DNA of 64,000 bases from Ruminococcus sp. HUN007 (GCF_000712055.1 NZ_JOOA01000001.1:1-64000), one strand, 5' to 3'. Counted from the first letter of the stretch, positions 28,201 through 36,616 are shown. Program-made: numbers and translations. The notes: generated from the sequence alone by a model not told the origin.

Positions 28201-30752
28201 TTTTTGCTGTCAAGAATACAGAACTGCTGGTTTGCAAGCGGATAACCGTAAGGTATACTTGCAAATCCTTCTGACAGTCCGTTATAGTCATGATAGATCG
28301 ACCATATCGCTGCTTCAGTTGCACCGCCAAGGCTTACCACCTGCGCATTTGCTGAATATTCATGAATTTTGTCAGGAAGTCCGAGCGGGATCCAGTCGCC
28401 GGAAAGCATAACAAGTCTCAGTGATGAAATATCAGGGATTTCAGATTCATGATCAAGATAAACAGTAATCATATTCAGCAGTGACGGAACACTGTTCCAG
28501 ACAGTTACTTTATTTACTGAAAGAAGTTCTGCAAGATACTGAGGTTCTTTCTTGCGGCTGTCTTCAGGATATACAAGCATTCCGCCGACAGAAAGAAGGC
28601 CGAAAATATCGTATACAGAAAGATCGAAAGTAAGCTGTGAAACGCCGAGCACACTGTCATCTGGACCTACTGCATATCTGCGGTTGATGTCCTCGATCGT
28701 ATTTACCGCAGCCTGATGGCTTACAGCTACACCCTTCGGTTCTCCGGTTGATCCTGAAGTAAAAATTATATAAGCAAGATCTTCTGCAGAAGCCTTTTCT
28801 GTATCCGGAAGCATTCCTTCCTCATTTAACTCATCAGCATATATTACACTTATTCCGTCAGGATAATCGGTAGTATCCCCTTTAAGAGTGATAATGTATT
28901 TTATATCTGCTTTGTCTATGATCTTTTTTATTCGGTTTGCCCCCTGTTCAACAGATACAGGAACATATACCGCACCTGCAGCGAGAACTGCAATTGCACC
29001 TGCTGGCTGGTAAACAGATTTTTTAGCAGCTATTCCTACTCTGTCGCCCTGTTTTACACCGTTTTTATCAAGCGCAGAGCATATTCTTCCTGCTATTTTC
29101 ATAAGATCAGCGTATGAATATTTTTCCGATCCTGCAATAACAGCAGTTTTATCAGGATATTTTTCTGCTGATGAAATCACTTCAGAATGAAGAAGATGTT
29201 CAGGAAGTTTGCAATCAGTATCATTTGCCTTTCTGTACAGTTCTTCCTGATAAGCAGGATAATCATATCTGACAGCATGTTCGGCAGATTCGTCTTCCGC
29301 GATCTTCATCAGTATTTCACTGAAAAGCATGAACATATCATCAAGCATCTTTTCATCGAATACATTTTTACGGACATCCCAGTTGACCTGCATTCCGAAG
29401 TCCCCGTCCATGACCTGACAGTCAATGAACACCTGCGGCGTCTGGCTGATACCTGTACCAGTTACCATACCCTTAAGCGACTGCGCATTCATTGAATTCA
29501 GAAGACCTATAGCACTTGTAAACACATACGGCATAAAAGCTGCATCAGCGCCTTTTCTTCTTGATACTTCACGCATAAATGAAACACCGCTGTAAAGGCT
29601 GTGATCAAGGTCTTCAAACAGTTCCCTGCTTGCTTTCTGTGCTGTCGAAGTAAAATCGGAAGTGTTTTCAAAATCCACTTCAAGCATATTAAGACTTGTA
29701 AAATCTCCTACTACCTTGCCTATATCACGGTGACAATCCTGTCTGCCGAGTATCGTAAGGTTTATCGCAAACCTTTTGTTTTCACTGTAACGTTCAAGTA
29801 CAGATGCATATGCTGTAAGCATAAGAGCAGTCGGAGTAACGGAACAGTTTACCGCAGCTTTCTTTATCTTAGCCCATTGTTCAGGGGTAAACTGCAAAAA
29901 TCTTCTTTCAAACTCCGCCTTTGAGTCCGGATCATATTTTTTAGTATCAATATGCGGGCATTCAGGAAAAGTTTCAATTTTATCAAGCCAGTATTTTCTG
30001 TCATTTTCATATGCTGCTCCAGCCTTAAGCTCACGTTCCGCAATAACATAATCCCTGAAACTTACCGATATCTCTGGAAGTTCTGATATTGTTCCGAAAT
30101 AAAGTCCCTCAAACTGCAGAAGCAAAAGCCAGATACTTGTCCAGTCAGCAATTATAAACTCAATGGAAAAATGCATGACCGCACTGTTTTCGTAATTTGT
30201 AACACCCACTGAAAAATAAGGCCAGCTTCCTACCTTATAACTGCTGTGCCCCATTTTCTTCATTACTTCATTTCTGTCAGTGCTGCCGTAGTCGGTAACA
30301 GTAAAATGAGGAGCCTTTTCCATTATCTGCTGATAGCCTTCCTCATGGATAACAGTTCTCAGCATTTCATGATGTGCGATAAGACGATTCCAAATGTCTT
30401 CGGCGCGTTTCACGTCAATATGTTCATAGTCAAGCTGAAGATAAATGTGACACGCAACACCGCCGTAATCAAAAAGGTTCTTTCGTCCCATAAGATAAGA
30501 CTGCTGAACATCGGTGAGCAGGAACGGTTCAAAACGGTGTTCAGGATCTTCAATAATTCTGATTCTGCCCTTCATGCCGTTTAGTACATCTATTATTTCC
30601 TGCTTGTATTCCTTAAGTTCAGCCATATCTTCCTTCTTAAGAATACCGTTTGCAGCTCTGAACTTTATTTTGTCTTCTTCGGTCCAGAGTTTAACACCTT
30701 TTGCTGAAAGCCTTCCGATTATCTCTTCAGCTTTACTGTTTCTGTTTTCCAT
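25293..30752 (-). CDS. NRPS: TubC-Cy-A(MT)-PCP-TE
   Basis: 1819 residues. TubC-type docking domain 5-58; heterocyclization domain 72-500 with E198-x4-D203 where D-x4-D is canonical; A domain from about 515 (YIIFTSGSTGEPKG 661-674, FDLSVYDIFG 709-718, WNSVP, SGDW, LGGATEAAIW) with pocket D-L-Y-N-x-S-L-I-W, the cysteine code of pyochelin and yersiniabactin synthetases. A ~380-residue methyltransferase-type domain (970-1350) lies between A8 (RIELGEIE) and A10 (NGKTDEK); its SAM motif LEIGAGT (1171-1177) looks intact. PCP Ser1451 (GADSL). Thioesterase Ser1599 (GYSFGG) and His1797 (GDHYT). As the only synthetase with a TE, it is the last module: it adds and cyclizes a cysteine, probably methylates the alpha carbon, and releases the product. 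Confidence 0.95.
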   Translation of the reverse strand: MENRNSKAEEIIGRLSAKGVKLWTEEDKIKFRAANGILKKEDMAELKEYKQEIIDVLNGMKGRIRIIEDPEHRFEPFLLTDVQQSYLMGRKNLFDYGGVACHIYLQLDYEHIDVKRAEDIWNRLIAHHEMLRTVIHEEGYQQIMEKAPHFTVTDYGSTDRNEVMKKMGHSSYKVGSWPYFSVGVTNYENSAVMHFSIEFIIADWTSIWLLLLQFEGLYFGTISELPEISVSFRDYVIAERELKAGAAYENDRKYWLDKIETFPECPHIDTKKYDPDSKAEFERRFLQFTPEQWAKIKKAAVNCSVTPTALMLTAYASVLERYSENKRFAINLTILGRQDCHRDIGKVVGDFTSLNMLEVDFENTSDFTSTAQKASRELFEDLDHSLYSGVSFMREVSRRKGADAAFMPYVFTSAIGLLNSMNAQSLKGMVTGTGISQTPQVFIDCQVMDGDFGMQVNWDVRKNVFDEKMLDDMFMLFSEILMKIAEDESAEHAVRYDYPAYQEELYRKANDTDCKLPEHLLHSEVISSAEKYPDKTAVIAGSEKYSYADLMKIAGRICSALDKNGVKQGDRVGIAAKKSVYQPAGAIAVLAAGAVYVPVSVEQGANRIKKIIDKADIKYIITLKGDTTDYPDGISVIYADELNEEGMLPDTEKASAEDLAYIIFTSGSTGEPKGVAVSHQAAVNTIEDINRRYAVGPDDSVLGVSQLTFDLSVYDIFGLLSVGGMLVYPEDSRKKEPQYLAELLSVNKVTVWNSVPSLLNMITVYLDHESEIPDISSLRLVMLSGDWIPLGLPDKIHEYSANAQVVSLGGATEAAIWSIYHDYNGLSEGFASIPYGYPLANQQFCILDSKKRTCPVGVKGDIYILGKGLAEGYYNDTEKTEKQFIKHPVSGERMYMTGDVGKYHYNGEIEFLGRSDSQIKLNGHRIELGEIESAVNHVNSVEAASVIYLSSENEHAVVCCYEPAFSDDSAQNEYKNEFEKFTYRIDTEAEKVFENTDIKRVIAAFDIQNELLYSGMANALYEVSGNKKSFVLNDLFSSGKILEKYQWLVEYWLKDLVNQNILRSDGDTFEFTDKFIPVDKESYRSEWDDLISKEGNISNSAAFMRYIRNSATELNGLLSGDTDPVKLLYPDGSTDVVTDMYVNNLMSQYLNRCICSFAANYAKNNKKVRILEIGAGTCATSLQVTKALEGMDYTYYVTDINPHFIPLAEGKFEGNPNMRFSVLNIDRDISEQGFEENSFDIIIAVGVLENAEDIRYSAAQIRRLARPGGYFLFTEPFREEAWILASQGFLMTKPQDDIRKDKAFIDSQMWQSIFNENDPDSSLSVLPEPGSSLETYGMELFVKQMKTDRVNISGEDISSVIRDNLASYMIPSVYIMLDHMPVTANGKTDEKALRSIAEKRVTSSAADKTDGNDSVMSGMTDLQRSVAEILGSFGLKGLGLHDSFYDHGADSLIMAQITGKIRETMINDVPFDSILRFMLNNPDIYNVAEFIQSVKNGEHEAEESRRKENGHIGNAEIISAGEGPLRVVFHAGFGTVNILRGLVNELIAQNAGDVMTIALGDTEKFFSMDEKEIIPTLADDYSALIEETGAEHVQLIGYSFGGWLASQCAVRLAEKGIEIDDVLLIDSQTVPWLIEDRIFLEMMFIQNYGLTFGNLEMMKECVNCDIEDMFKYLIDTDGKIEEKCYEKLRSDSRFETLCSGMEKLAATDKDERFRMYAAAAAEKTSESIIPSVLESMFDFYCRILRSYSCEMDTYFGDIRYVRPEGNSKMFYEFEKDRSFWSSICIGEMEVIDVAGDHYTCIEMPESIAKIAETAKIIKS

Positions 30753-30765
30753 TCGATCACTCCTG

Positions 30766-31848
30766 TTAATTGCCTGAATTTTCGATATATGACATCAGAC
30801 TGTCTGCTTCACTGCTTACAGTTTTGCCTGAAATAAGTGAAGCGAAGCCTATTTCTGATGTAAATTCATGCCACATTTTTGATGCAGCAAGGGTTTTGTT
30901 ATAGTACATATTCATTGCTTTGCTGTCTTTTTGCTCTATAATTCCCAGATAGTTTTCTATATCTTTTCCAATGGCAGGTATCCATTCCTCTGTAAAGATC
31001 TTACTGAATTCTTTACTCTGTGGTCTGTACAGCTCTCTTACACTTTTTTTAGCAAGATCAGGGTCACCGCTAAGCTCGGAAACGATACCTCCGTGAACAG
31101 GCACAAACATTTTATTGTACCAGTAAACTCCGCCCATAGCATCATCAAGACGTAACCTGCCGTCAGATGTAATCAGTTCGAATCTGAAAAGATAATGCAT
31201 AAAGTTATCCGGGTCCTCCGGGTTTACCTGATTCTGAACTGTAAACAGCACCGGAACTCCACCGATATCAGCTTCGGCTGTCTGAAAAGGCCTGTCGTTT
31301 TTACTTATGTTATGCAAACTGAAAGGTCTGACACTTTTAACAATTTCAGAAATGATCTCAAAAACCGGATATGAAACCTGTGAAGCAGTTCCAACCTCAA
31401 TAAACTGTATTTCAGAAACTTCTGACAGTTTTTTTGCAGCCTCTGTAAAGCATTTTACATTAGGCAAATGCCGGTACAGATCACCTACTCTGTAAAACAC
31501 TCCGTTTTTTCCTGCTATACGCGCACATTCTGTAATATCCCTGAAATGTACAGGCTGTTCCTGTATAACGTTTATTCCGCGTTCAAGAAACTGCTTTGAA
31601 AGATCAGTACCAATGCCACCAAGAACACCGGAACGTGTAACAACACAGGCCAGTCTGACATCATCTGGTATCTCCTCCACAGATCTGAAAAGTCTTACGC
31701 CATAATGTTCAGCACACTTTACGGAACGTTCGCTGCCTGCCGCAAGAATACCGCAGAAATCTATCCTGTCCTCTGATTTTTTCAGTGCTTCGCAGTAAAA
31801 CTGTCCGAATGTCGTTCCGCATACTACTGCTTTTATTCTGTCACTCAT
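30766..31848 (-). CDS. Thiazolinyl imide reductase (YbtU/Irp3/PchG family)
   Basis: 360 residues, Gfo/Idh/MocA-fold NAD(P)H oxidoreductase. The N terminus KAVVCGTTFGQFYCEAL is the nucleotide-binding turn characteristic of thiazolinyl imide reductases, followed by FCGILAAGSERSVKCAEHYGV, IPDDVRLACVVTRS and the GINVIQEQPVH segment. It reduces a carrier-bound thiazoline to a thiazolidine during assembly. It starts inside the preceding gene (4-nt overlap) and lies 13 bp before the terminal NRPS. Its presence supports that at least one heterocycle is a thiazolidine. Confidence 0.93.
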   Translation of the reverse strand: MSDRIKAVVCGTTFGQFYCEALKKSEDRIDFCGILAAGSERSVKCAEHYGVRLFRSVEEIPDDVRLACVVTRSGVLGGIGTDLSKQFLERGINVIQEQPVHFRDITECARIAGKNGVFYRVGDLYRHLPNVKCFTEAAKKLSEVSEIQFIEVGTASQVSYPVFEIISEIVKSVRPFSLHNISKNDRPFQTAEADIGGVPVLFTVQNQVNPEDPDNFMHYLFRFELITSDGRLRLDDAMGGVYWYNKMFVPVHGGIVSELSGDPDLAKKSVRELYRPQSKEFSKIFTEEWIPAIGKDIENYLGIIEQKDSKAMNMYYNKTLAASKMWHEFTSEIGFASLISGKTVSSEADSLMSYIENSGN

Positions 31849-32922
31849 ATTTCACCATAGCTTTCTTCATTCAGTTCATCGATCGACATATCATATTCAT
31901 CGAACATAACTGTTCTTTTATTCCCGCTTATTTTCTTTACGATATCCGGCATATATCTGTTAAAGAAAGGTGTACGCGAAAATTCAGAAAAACTTATCAA
32001 ACCTGAAAGATCAGTTTCATCTGCTGCCATCTCAGTACATATCCCGGAAACAAGCCCTGTCAGTGACTGTGATGATTCCGTTCTCAGAACCAGAGTTGAT
32101 GTTTTTTCTTTTTCTTCAGAAATGCCGCTTATCTCTATAAGGAACATAAAATGATCATTTGCCTTTATATGATGAAGTCTGCTCAGTTCCACAAGTCTAT
32201 TTGCAGATCCCGTCTTATCAGTACTGAATGTTACTGCAGCCTGTTTCAGAATTGAACCGGTCTCAGCACCGCCGAATGAAACAAAACTTTCTCCGTCAGC
32301 ACACAGGTTCTTTTTCAGAAAAGCTGTTTCCGAGTCGGAATATTCTGTCAGATCTTCCTCACCGATAAACGGAACATTCACTCCTTTAAGCTGCTTCACC
32401 ATACCCGATTTAGCTGTCGAACCAGTTACACCTTCGAGGTAATCATAAGCGGCACCAAAGGAAAAAAACACCGCTCATGGAAGTTATATGTCTGTAGTTA
32501 GTCACTTTGCTAAAGTTACGGGCGGCATAAAAAGCAAGAGGAACCGAAAGTCCCGGAAGCGCACCGGCTGTGTAAAAACCTTTTCCTGATACATTTTTAA
32601 AGTGATCTCCGGTTCCGGCATCAACAAACGGTCTGTTATTGACAGCACAGATATCAGCGATCTCAGAGCCCTTACGTACTGCCCCAGAAACCATATTCAG
32701 TACGACATCGTTTCTGCAAACGAACTCTTCAAGAAATGCATTGTCGGTAATATCCGCTTCGGTAAAACTAACATTTATCATTCCGTTAAAAAACAGATCC
32801 TTACGTGCTTTATTTATATTACGGCTCACAGCTTCTATCTGAAACCTGCCAGTACTGTTCAGATATTCAAGAGCATAGCGCCCTACGTCACCAGCTGCGC
32901 CAAGAATGCCGATTTTATTCAT
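31845..32922 (-). CDS. Saccharopine-dehydrogenase-like oxidoreductase, one frameshift
   Basis: About 358 residues after repair. N-terminal Rossmann motif KIGILGAAGDVGRYALEYL, then DVVLNMVSGAVR and NRPFVDAGTGDH; this is the NADP-binding domain of the saccharopine dehydrogenase/SCCPDH group. The frame breaks at a seven-A run (32462-32468); with six, MSGV joins FSFGAAYDYLEG in frame. It is the first gene of the NRPS operon, 24 bp after the operator. Opine-type enzymes of this fold reductively couple amino groups to keto acids, as in staphylopine synthesis, but nothing here fixes the substrate; a tailoring redox step is the cautious reading. Confidence 0.8.
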
Positions 32923-32945
32923 ATAAATAATCCTCCGTTCATTTA

Positions 32946-33008
32946 GTTAGTTGTAGCTAACCTGTATGCAAATTTTTTTACCCTGCAGCAATCTGCAAGG
33001 TAAAAAAA
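32946..33008 (-). promoter_or_regulatory. Control region of the NRPS operon: operator and inverted repeat
   Basis: GTTAGTTGTAGCTAAC (32946-32961) lies 24 bp before the first start codon. Just upstream, 32973-33008 forms a near-perfect inverted repeat (TTTTTTTACC, TGCAG, loop CAAT, CTGCA, GGTAAAAAAA). The U and A tracts are in the wrong order for an intrinsic terminator. A weak minus-strand promoter, TTGCTG with CATACA 17 nt later, overlaps it. Transcription could also read through from the FtsX genes upstream. Confidence 0.6.
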
Positions 33009-33037
33009 TCAGCATATTCATTTTTCATTATTTTTTA

Positions 33038-33093
33038 AAGCGCTGATCATAGAGTGATCAGCGCTTAGAAACGGGGTCAAGCCCCCGTTTATG
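33038..33093. other. Two hairpins downstream of the FtsX permease gene
   Basis: AAGCGCTGATCA/TGATCAGCGCTT is a 12-bp stem, and AACGGGG/CCCCGTT is a second short stem beside it. Neither is followed by a clear U tract on the minus strand, so termination is possible but not assured. The words GCTGAT and GGGGTCAAGCCCCC recall parts of the dispersed palindromic repeat, so this may be a decayed copy. Confidence 0.45.
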
Positions 33094-33145
33094 ACGCATT
33101 TCGGAAACCGGAAGAACCATATCTCCTGTTTATAAATGGCCCTGC

Positions 33146-35464
33146 TTATTCTCTGTTTTTCAGCGCTTCTGTCATTGCGATTTTTCTTACATGCTTCATA
33201 TGAATCATATTGGTGATAAGGCATGTAATTACACCGATAGCAATAATGGATGCTATTACCGGTACACTTACTTTAAAGTAGAAGAAACCGCTCATTGACG
33301 AAAGCATCGAAGGCCACATTTTACACATAAGTTTGTACTGCAGCGGCAGACAAAGAATAATTGAAACAACAATGATTATTTCAGCCTGTGAAAGATAAAG
33401 CTTGTTTACTTCAGGATTTCTGTAGCCGAATACTTTAAGAAGAGAAATGTTAAGCGCGTTCTTGTCGATAACAATCTTTGTAAGAAGGTACATGACAATT
33501 ACATAGCACACAACACCGACGATAACAAGAATAACTATAAGTGAAGCCATAAGTTCCTTCATCTGTTCAGCACTGTCAGCAACTTTGTCTCTTGTTATAG
33601 TATTGGATATATACATATCATCGATATCTTCAATTTCTTCATCGCTGAAGAGTGTATTATAATATCCTTCTTCCTTTTCAAGAAAATCGTTCAGAATATC
33701 CTGCTTTGTAAATGCATACACGCCAAGCTTGAAATCAACTATATCAACGATTTTTACATCCCAGCTGTGAAGAGTGAGCTTGTTGTCAAGTGTGATCCTG
33801 TCACCGATCTTAAGTCCGAGCTTTTCAGCCATAACATCTGATATTATAACGCTTCTTCTGTTTAGCCTGTCTGTATCGATCTCGGAGAAGTAATCTGAAT
33901 CTTCACAAATACCGAGTACATTTACACCGAGCATTCTGCCGCTGTATTCTGTTTCATAGGAACTGATAGTATCACGTTCAACGTATTTGTCGAGAACTGA
34001 ATCATCCGGAAGCGGAGTCTTTAAAACATACTGGTAATCAGAAACAGCGCTGTCCGGAAGTGTATCGATATACACATCAAAAGAAGAATTCATTCCTAAG
34101 CCGAACATTATAAGCCATCCTGAAAGGAATACACCAAAAACAAGTGAGATATATTTTCCCTTGTTTCTGAGAACCGTTCTGAGTCTGAAACGGCTGATAA
34201 AGTCGAGGAATTTCAGACTGTGTGCCTTTCCGTCCTTTGATTCCTTTCTTATATCCTTTCGGATAAGTTTTAAAGGTGTTAGATTAAGTTTTGAGCAGAA
34301 TACTATAAGATTTATAATTACCACTGCAAGTATCGGAACAGCAAGTCCGAGAACATAAACCTTCGGTTCAATTGTAAATTCAAGTTCCGGAAGATTGTCA
34401 TACTCGTAAATGCTCTTTGCAGGAATTTCGTAAAGCACAGTCGTTCCCAGTGCAAATCCCGCAGCAGAACTTATAAGCGTAACTACAAAAGGAATTGTAA
34501 TGTAATGAATAAGGATAGAAATTTTTCTGAATCCTGTTGCAATAAGTACTCCGACAAATGAGCACTCCTCTTCAAACGTATGAATCGATACTATAGCGAA
34601 AAGGAACGCAACAATTATCATGCCGAGAATTATGAAATACATTGAAGACTGAAGATTGGTTTCAACCTTTGAAGTAACGCCGTTTACACGTGTATTATCT
34701 TCAATCGGACAGAAACTGCTGATAATATGGTCTTCGCTCAGATCTTCGATAAGAGTTTTGTTTCTTTCGTTAAGTTCGTCATCCTCGTAGACATTTCTGT
34801 ACCAGTATGAATAATTCCATACAAGATCTTTTTCATCGATCTTATCCATGTAATCGGCATTCACCACAGCTACACCAAACGTGTTTCTGTCAGCGAGAAG
34901 ATCACCGGTATTTTTAAGTGATACAACATAATCAGGCAGACCGATTATTCCGGTAACCCACATTCTTTTACCGTTGATTCTTATCCTGTCATTAAGCTGA
35001 ATGTCATTTGCCTCTGCAAAAAGTTTGTCTAATGCAATCTCATCTTCAGCTTCAGGAAGACTGCCTTCAAAAACGATCTCTCTATTGATGTCCTTTCGAG
35101 GTCTGAAAAGTCTTAATGTTACTGTTTCATCTTCATCATCCTCATCGTCGTCATCATCGTCTTTATCATCATCTTTTTTAGTTTCAAATTCGATATCTGT
35201 ATAGAACTGTTCTTCTATTTTGATATCGCTTTTGAGCTCATCGCAAAGCTCATCATAATCCGCTTTCATAAACAGTGTGAATTCACCGTTTTCAAGTCTG
35301 TTTGCATCGACCATGTTGTTGTATGAAGCAAGCGTGCTTCTGTATGATACCATATAAGCTACGCAAAAGCATACCAGCAGGACGATAAAAAGTGCCATTC
35401 CAAAATAACTTCCGAAGTTTCTGATAAAAAATCTTGGAAGTCTTTTTCTTAAAACTCTGTTCAT
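33146..35464 (-). CDS. FtsX/MacB-type ABC transporter permease with poly-acidic external tract
   Basis: 772 residues. One N-terminal membrane helix (about 15-38), an external domain, three central helices (about 275-390), a second FtsX-like half and three C-terminal helices. It is shorter than the 924-residue homologue at 4078-6852, and the pair shares closing motifs such as YLLTKI(V/I)I(D/E)KN. A run of Asp/Glu at about residues 98-114 (coding bases near 35118-35170) lies in the external loop. It follows its ATPase gene by 33 bp and immediately precedes the NRPS operon on the same strand. Export of, or protection from, the NRPS product is inferred from position. Confidence 0.85.
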   Translation of the reverse strand: MNRVLRKRLPRFFIRNFGSYFGMALFIVLLVCFCVAYMVSYRSTLASYNNMVDANRLENGEFTLFMKADYDELCDELKSDIKIEEQFYTDIEFETKKDDDKDDDDDDEDDEDETVTLRLFRPRKDINREIVFEGSLPEAEDEIALDKLFAEANDIQLNDRIRINGKRMWVTGIIGLPDYVVSLKNTGDLLADRNTFGVAVVNADYMDKIDEKDLVWNYSYWYRNVYEDDELNERNKTLIEDLSEDHIISSFCPIEDNTRVNGVTSKVETNLQSSMYFIILGMIIVAFLFAIVSIHTFEEECSFVGVLIATGFRKISILIHYITIPFVVTLISSAAGFALGTTVLYEIPAKSIYEYDNLPELEFTIEPKVYVLGLAVPILAVVIINLIVFCSKLNLTPLKLIRKDIRKESKDGKAHSLKFLDFISRFRLRTVLRNKGKYISLVFGVFLSGWLIMFGLGMNSSFDVYIDTLPDSAVSDYQYVLKTPLPDDSVLDKYVERDTISSYETEYSGRMLGVNVLGICEDSDYFSEIDTDRLNRRSVIISDVMAEKLGLKIGDRITLDNKLTLHSWDVKIVDIVDFKLGVYAFTKQDILNDFLEKEEGYYNTLFSDEEIEDIDDMYISNTITRDKVADSAEQMKELMASLIVILVIVGVVCYVIVMYLLTKIVIDKNALNISLLKVFGYRNPEVNKLYLSQAEIIIVVSIILCLPLQYKLMCKMWPSMLSSMSGFFYFKVSVPVIASIIAIGVITCLITNMIHMKHVRKIAMTEALKNRE

Positions 35465-35497
35465 AAGTCAACCTCTGTTCAATTACTGCAATTCTTC

Positions 35498-36196
35498 TTA
35501 CCAGGTAAGGTCCTTTGCCGGGACCTTTTTGTCATTAATAAAGTTTTTCGTCACTTTACCGTCTTTAAGAAGAATTACCCTGTCAGACATATGACTTATC
35601 GCTTCGTTATGTGTAACAATAACAATGGTCGTATTATACTCATGATTTACTCTTTCGAGCAGTTCAAGTATTTCCTTTGACGTATCATAGTCAAGAGCTC
35701 CGGTTGGTTCATCACAGAGAAGAAGCGAAGGTGTCTTTATAAGAGCACGTCCGATAGATGTTCTCTGCTGCTGTCCGCCGGAAAGCTGACGAGGAAATTT
35801 ATTCTGGTGTTCTTTGAGACCAAGGTCGTCAAGAAGCTTGTTTATATCAAGATTTCTTTTTCCGAGAAATCCGCATACTTCAATATTTTCTTTTACTGTA
35901 AGATCAGGAATAAGATTATAGAACTGAAAAACAAACCCGAGATAATCACGTCTGTAGTCAAGAAGGTTATCGCCTTTATCAAGTTCGATCTCATTTCCCT
36001 CAATAGTAATAGAGCCGGATGTGATAGTATCAATACCGCCTATAAGATTGAGAAGTGTGGATTTTCCGGCACCAGACGGTCCCAGAACCGTGCAAATTTC
36101 CCCTTTTTCGAGTTCGAAGTCTACTCCCTTAAGAACATGAACAACACTGTCCCCTACACCATAATCCTTTTTGAGTTTTTTTACTTCTACAAACAT
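35498..36196 (-). CDS. MacB/LolD-type ABC transporter ATP-binding protein
   Basis: 232 residues from ATG 36196, preceded by AGGA; an in-frame TTG at 36229 has no ribosome site. Walker A GPSGAGKSTLLN, signature LSGGQQQRTSIGRA, Walker B LLLCDEPTGALD and H-loop THNEA are present. It is the partner of the FtsX permease at 33146-35464 and closely resembles the ATPase at 6865-7581. Its promoter carries the shared GTTAG-type operator. Confidence 0.92.
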   Translation of the reverse strand: MFVEVKKLKKDYGVGDSVVHVLKGVDFELEKGEICTVLGPSGAGKSTLLNLIGGIDTITSGSITIEGNEIELDKGDNLLDYRRDYLGFVFQFYNLIPDLTVKENIEVCGFLGKRNLDINKLLDDLGLKEHQNKFPRQLSGGQQQRTSIGRALIKTPSLLLCDEPTGALDYDTSKEILELLERVNHEYNTTIVIVTHNEAISHMSDRVILLKDGKVTKNFINDKKVPAKDLTW

Positions 36197-36271
36197 TATT
36201 TTTTTCCTGAACGAAAACGATCCGTTCAATACCTTTCATTTTATTATGGCAGAATAAAATGATATCTAAAG

Positions 36272-36328
36272 GTTAGTCCGCGCTAACTCACGATTATTAT
36301 TTTATACTAAACAAATCCGGTTTGTCAA
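36272..36328 (-). promoter_or_regulatory. Promoter and operator of the second MacB/FtsX operon
   Basis: Minus-strand TTGACA (36323-36328), 16-nt spacer, TATAAA (36301-36306), then GTTAGTCCGCGCTAAC (36272-36287) over the expected start of transcription. If the downstream hairpins do not terminate, this promoter may also drive the NRPS operon. Confidence 0.75.
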
Positions 36329-36511
36329 GAAGGTAATTATGCAATCTCGCTTTTTCACATTTTTCTTTTCGATTTACAATTTCATTTCAGACATTTCAAC
36401 AATTTTTACAACCTGGTTGCTGTTAAACAATCAGTAAGCCCTGTTCCACTCTTAATACAGTTATGATAAAACGAGAGTAAAGCCCCGTTTTCATCCCGAT
36501 AAACCCATTTA

Positions 36512-36616
36512 CCGATTGGAGTATTACTATCCGATTGGTACTTGATTTTGTTATAAACCTATATTATAATCATTAAGGCAGAATAAAATTTTACCTATCG
36601 GTTAGCTGTGACTTAC
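36512..36616 (+). promoter_or_regulatory. araC promoter with direct repeats and operator-like site
   Basis: Plus-strand TTGATT (36542-36547), 17-nt spacer, TATAAT (36565-36570). Just upstream of the -35 are two direct repeats CCGATTGG starting at 36512 and 36531, about two helix turns apart, the usual arrangement for an AraC-family activator. GTTAGCTGTGACTTAC (36601-36616), a degenerate copy of the window-wide operator, lies after the start point. The rest of 36329-36511 is AT-rich with no gene seen. Confidence 0.65.

Noticed and set aside
32973..33008. Rho-independent terminator before the NRPS operon
   Set aside because: The stem starts with U and ends with A on either strand, the reverse of a terminator; kept only as an inverted repeat.
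35001..35204. Small serine-rich plus-strand protein
   Set aside because: It is the antisense reading of the acidic GAT repeats of the FtsX permease gene, without a ribosome site.
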